Both the position numbers and the translations under genes were made by a program. From positions 4,340,001 through 4,404,000 of the forward strand of contig NZ_LT907842.1 of NCBI RefSeq assembly GCF_900215245.1: DNA of 64,000 nucleotides, given 5' to 3'. This DNA comes from Pseudomonas fluorescens. Its GTDB lineage: Bacteria; Pseudomonadota; Gammaproteobacteria; Pseudomonadales; Pseudomonadaceae. Of this stretch, positions 63,456-64,000 are shown piece by piece; the stretch's first letter is position 1; each line of letters opens with the position of its first letter. The notes below the pieces were generated by a model. That model saw only the letters and a list, made by a program, of their open reading frames with translations, ran no database searches and had not been told where the DNA came from.

Positions 63456-64000
63456 TGGCTTTTGTCCTTGTTCAAGATATTGGCGGCCCAGGTCAGCACC
63501 AGCACAAAGAAGAAATAGGAAATGACGATGGCGCTGGTGAAGTGGCCGCTCGTGTTGCGCATGTTGTTCAGGTAGACCTGCAGGGTTTCGTAGCGGGTGC
63601 CGACCAGAATATTGGCGAACACGAACTCACCGAACAGGAACGAGAACGACAGCAGCAGCGCCACCATCAGGCCTTTGCGCAGGTTTGGCAGCACCACCAG
63701 GATCGCTGCCTGCCAGGTGCTGGCACCCAGCAGTTGCGAGGCGTCCATCAGGTCGCGCAGGTTGATCGCTTGAAGGTTGTTGGTGATCGCGCGGTACATG
63801 AAGGGCAGAGCCACGGTGAAGTAGCAGCCGATCAGAATCCACGGCGTGCCCACCATCGCAAATGGCCCGGAGCCATATAACTGCAGCAAGCCCACCGATG
63901 ACACCACCGGCGGCACCGCGAAGGGCAGCAGGATCAAAATGTTCATCAGCGCGTCGAGTTTGGGGAAGTGGTAATGCACCACGAACAGCAGCGGCAAGAT
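63452..64000 (-). CDS. ABC importer permease, C-terminal part (partial)
   Basis: About 180 residues of an inner-membrane permease cut by the right edge. The EAA loop is ASQLLGASTWQAAILVVLPN, which contacts the ATPase, followed by RKGLMVALLLSFSFLFGEFV and a final membrane helix. The pattern is of PotB/PotC-like or FbpB-like permeases. It is coupled to the ATPase gene. The N terminus lies outside the window. Confidence 0.9.
   Translation of the reverse strand: MLPLLFVVHYHFPKLDALMNILILLPFAVPPVVSSVGLLQLYGSGPFAMVGTPWILIGCYFTVALPFMYRAITNNLQAINLRDLMDASQLLGASTWQAAILVVLPNLRKGLMVALLLSFSFLFGEFVFANILVGTRYETLQVYLNNMRNTSGHFTSAIVISYFFFVLVLTWAANILNKDKSQ

Overview
The window reads as chromosome of a fluorescent-type Pseudomonas (P. 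fluorescens group). This rests on high GC with the codon use of that group, pyrF, fadE, rdgC, prc and a complete kdpFABC-DE locus with Pseudomonas-like proteins, many Pseudomonas-type REP inverted repeats (GGGAGCGGGCTTGCTCGCGA and relatives), and tRNA promoters with GC-rich discriminators. There is no rRNA, CRISPR array or prophage. Most of it is ordinary core and accessory chromosome.

Layout. 1-10.7 kb: end of an AI-2E-family exporter, an OmpR/EnvZ-type two-component pair, pyrF, an NADP oxidoreductase, an SDR, a MocR regulator, a chemoreceptor, an alpha/beta hydrolase and an unknown membrane-anchored protein. 11.0-11.7 kb: two copies of a tRNA-Glu/tRNA-Gly pair. 11.7-19.1 kb: a secreted M20 dipeptidase, then a five-gene operon exbD-tonB-TonB receptor-exbB-phospholipase D-like, a self-contained outer-membrane uptake system. 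19.3-31 kb: GNAT, Tat-exported PhoD, MATE pump, AlaX-type editing protein, LysR regulator, a small PA2817-like protein, FadE, transglutaminase-like protein, GST and an ABC exporter. 31-38.7 kb: TetR/MFS pair, TDT transporter, an LplT-PlsC fusion, a guanidine-II (mini-ykkC) riboswitch with sugE/gdx, a BASS transporter and rdgC.

38.8-42.4 kb: a tandemly duplicated tRNA-Val/tRNA-Asp unit, then a small acquired-looking islet: a complete IS3-family element (terminal inverted repeats, CAG target duplication, A_AAA_AAG frameshift site) and an AT-richer gene for a serralysin-like protein whose catalytic Glu, Met-turn Met and Tyr ligand are all replaced, so probably a pseudoenzyme.

42.4-50.8 kb: kdpE-kdpD and kdpC-B-A-F on the minus strand, with an extra 27-aa membrane ORF between kdpF and kdpA and a 38-aa membrane ORF further upstream. 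51-54 kb: a translationally coupled di-heme cytochrome c and catalase-like protein, a plausible periplasmic oxidation pair. 54.2-64 kb: FKBP isomerase, an intergenic region with two inverted perfect DnaA boxes, a YkvA protein, a two-gene Phd/XRE-type unit, an EAL-CBS-GGDEF protein, Prc protease, quinone oxidoreductase, HAD phosphatase and a polyamine-type ABC importer cut by the window edge.

The best leads are the pseudo-serralysin islet, the TonB/PLD operon, the cytochrome c/catalase-like pair, the extra small ORFs around kdp, and the riboswitch-controlled sugE. All calls come from reading the sequence; no searches were run.
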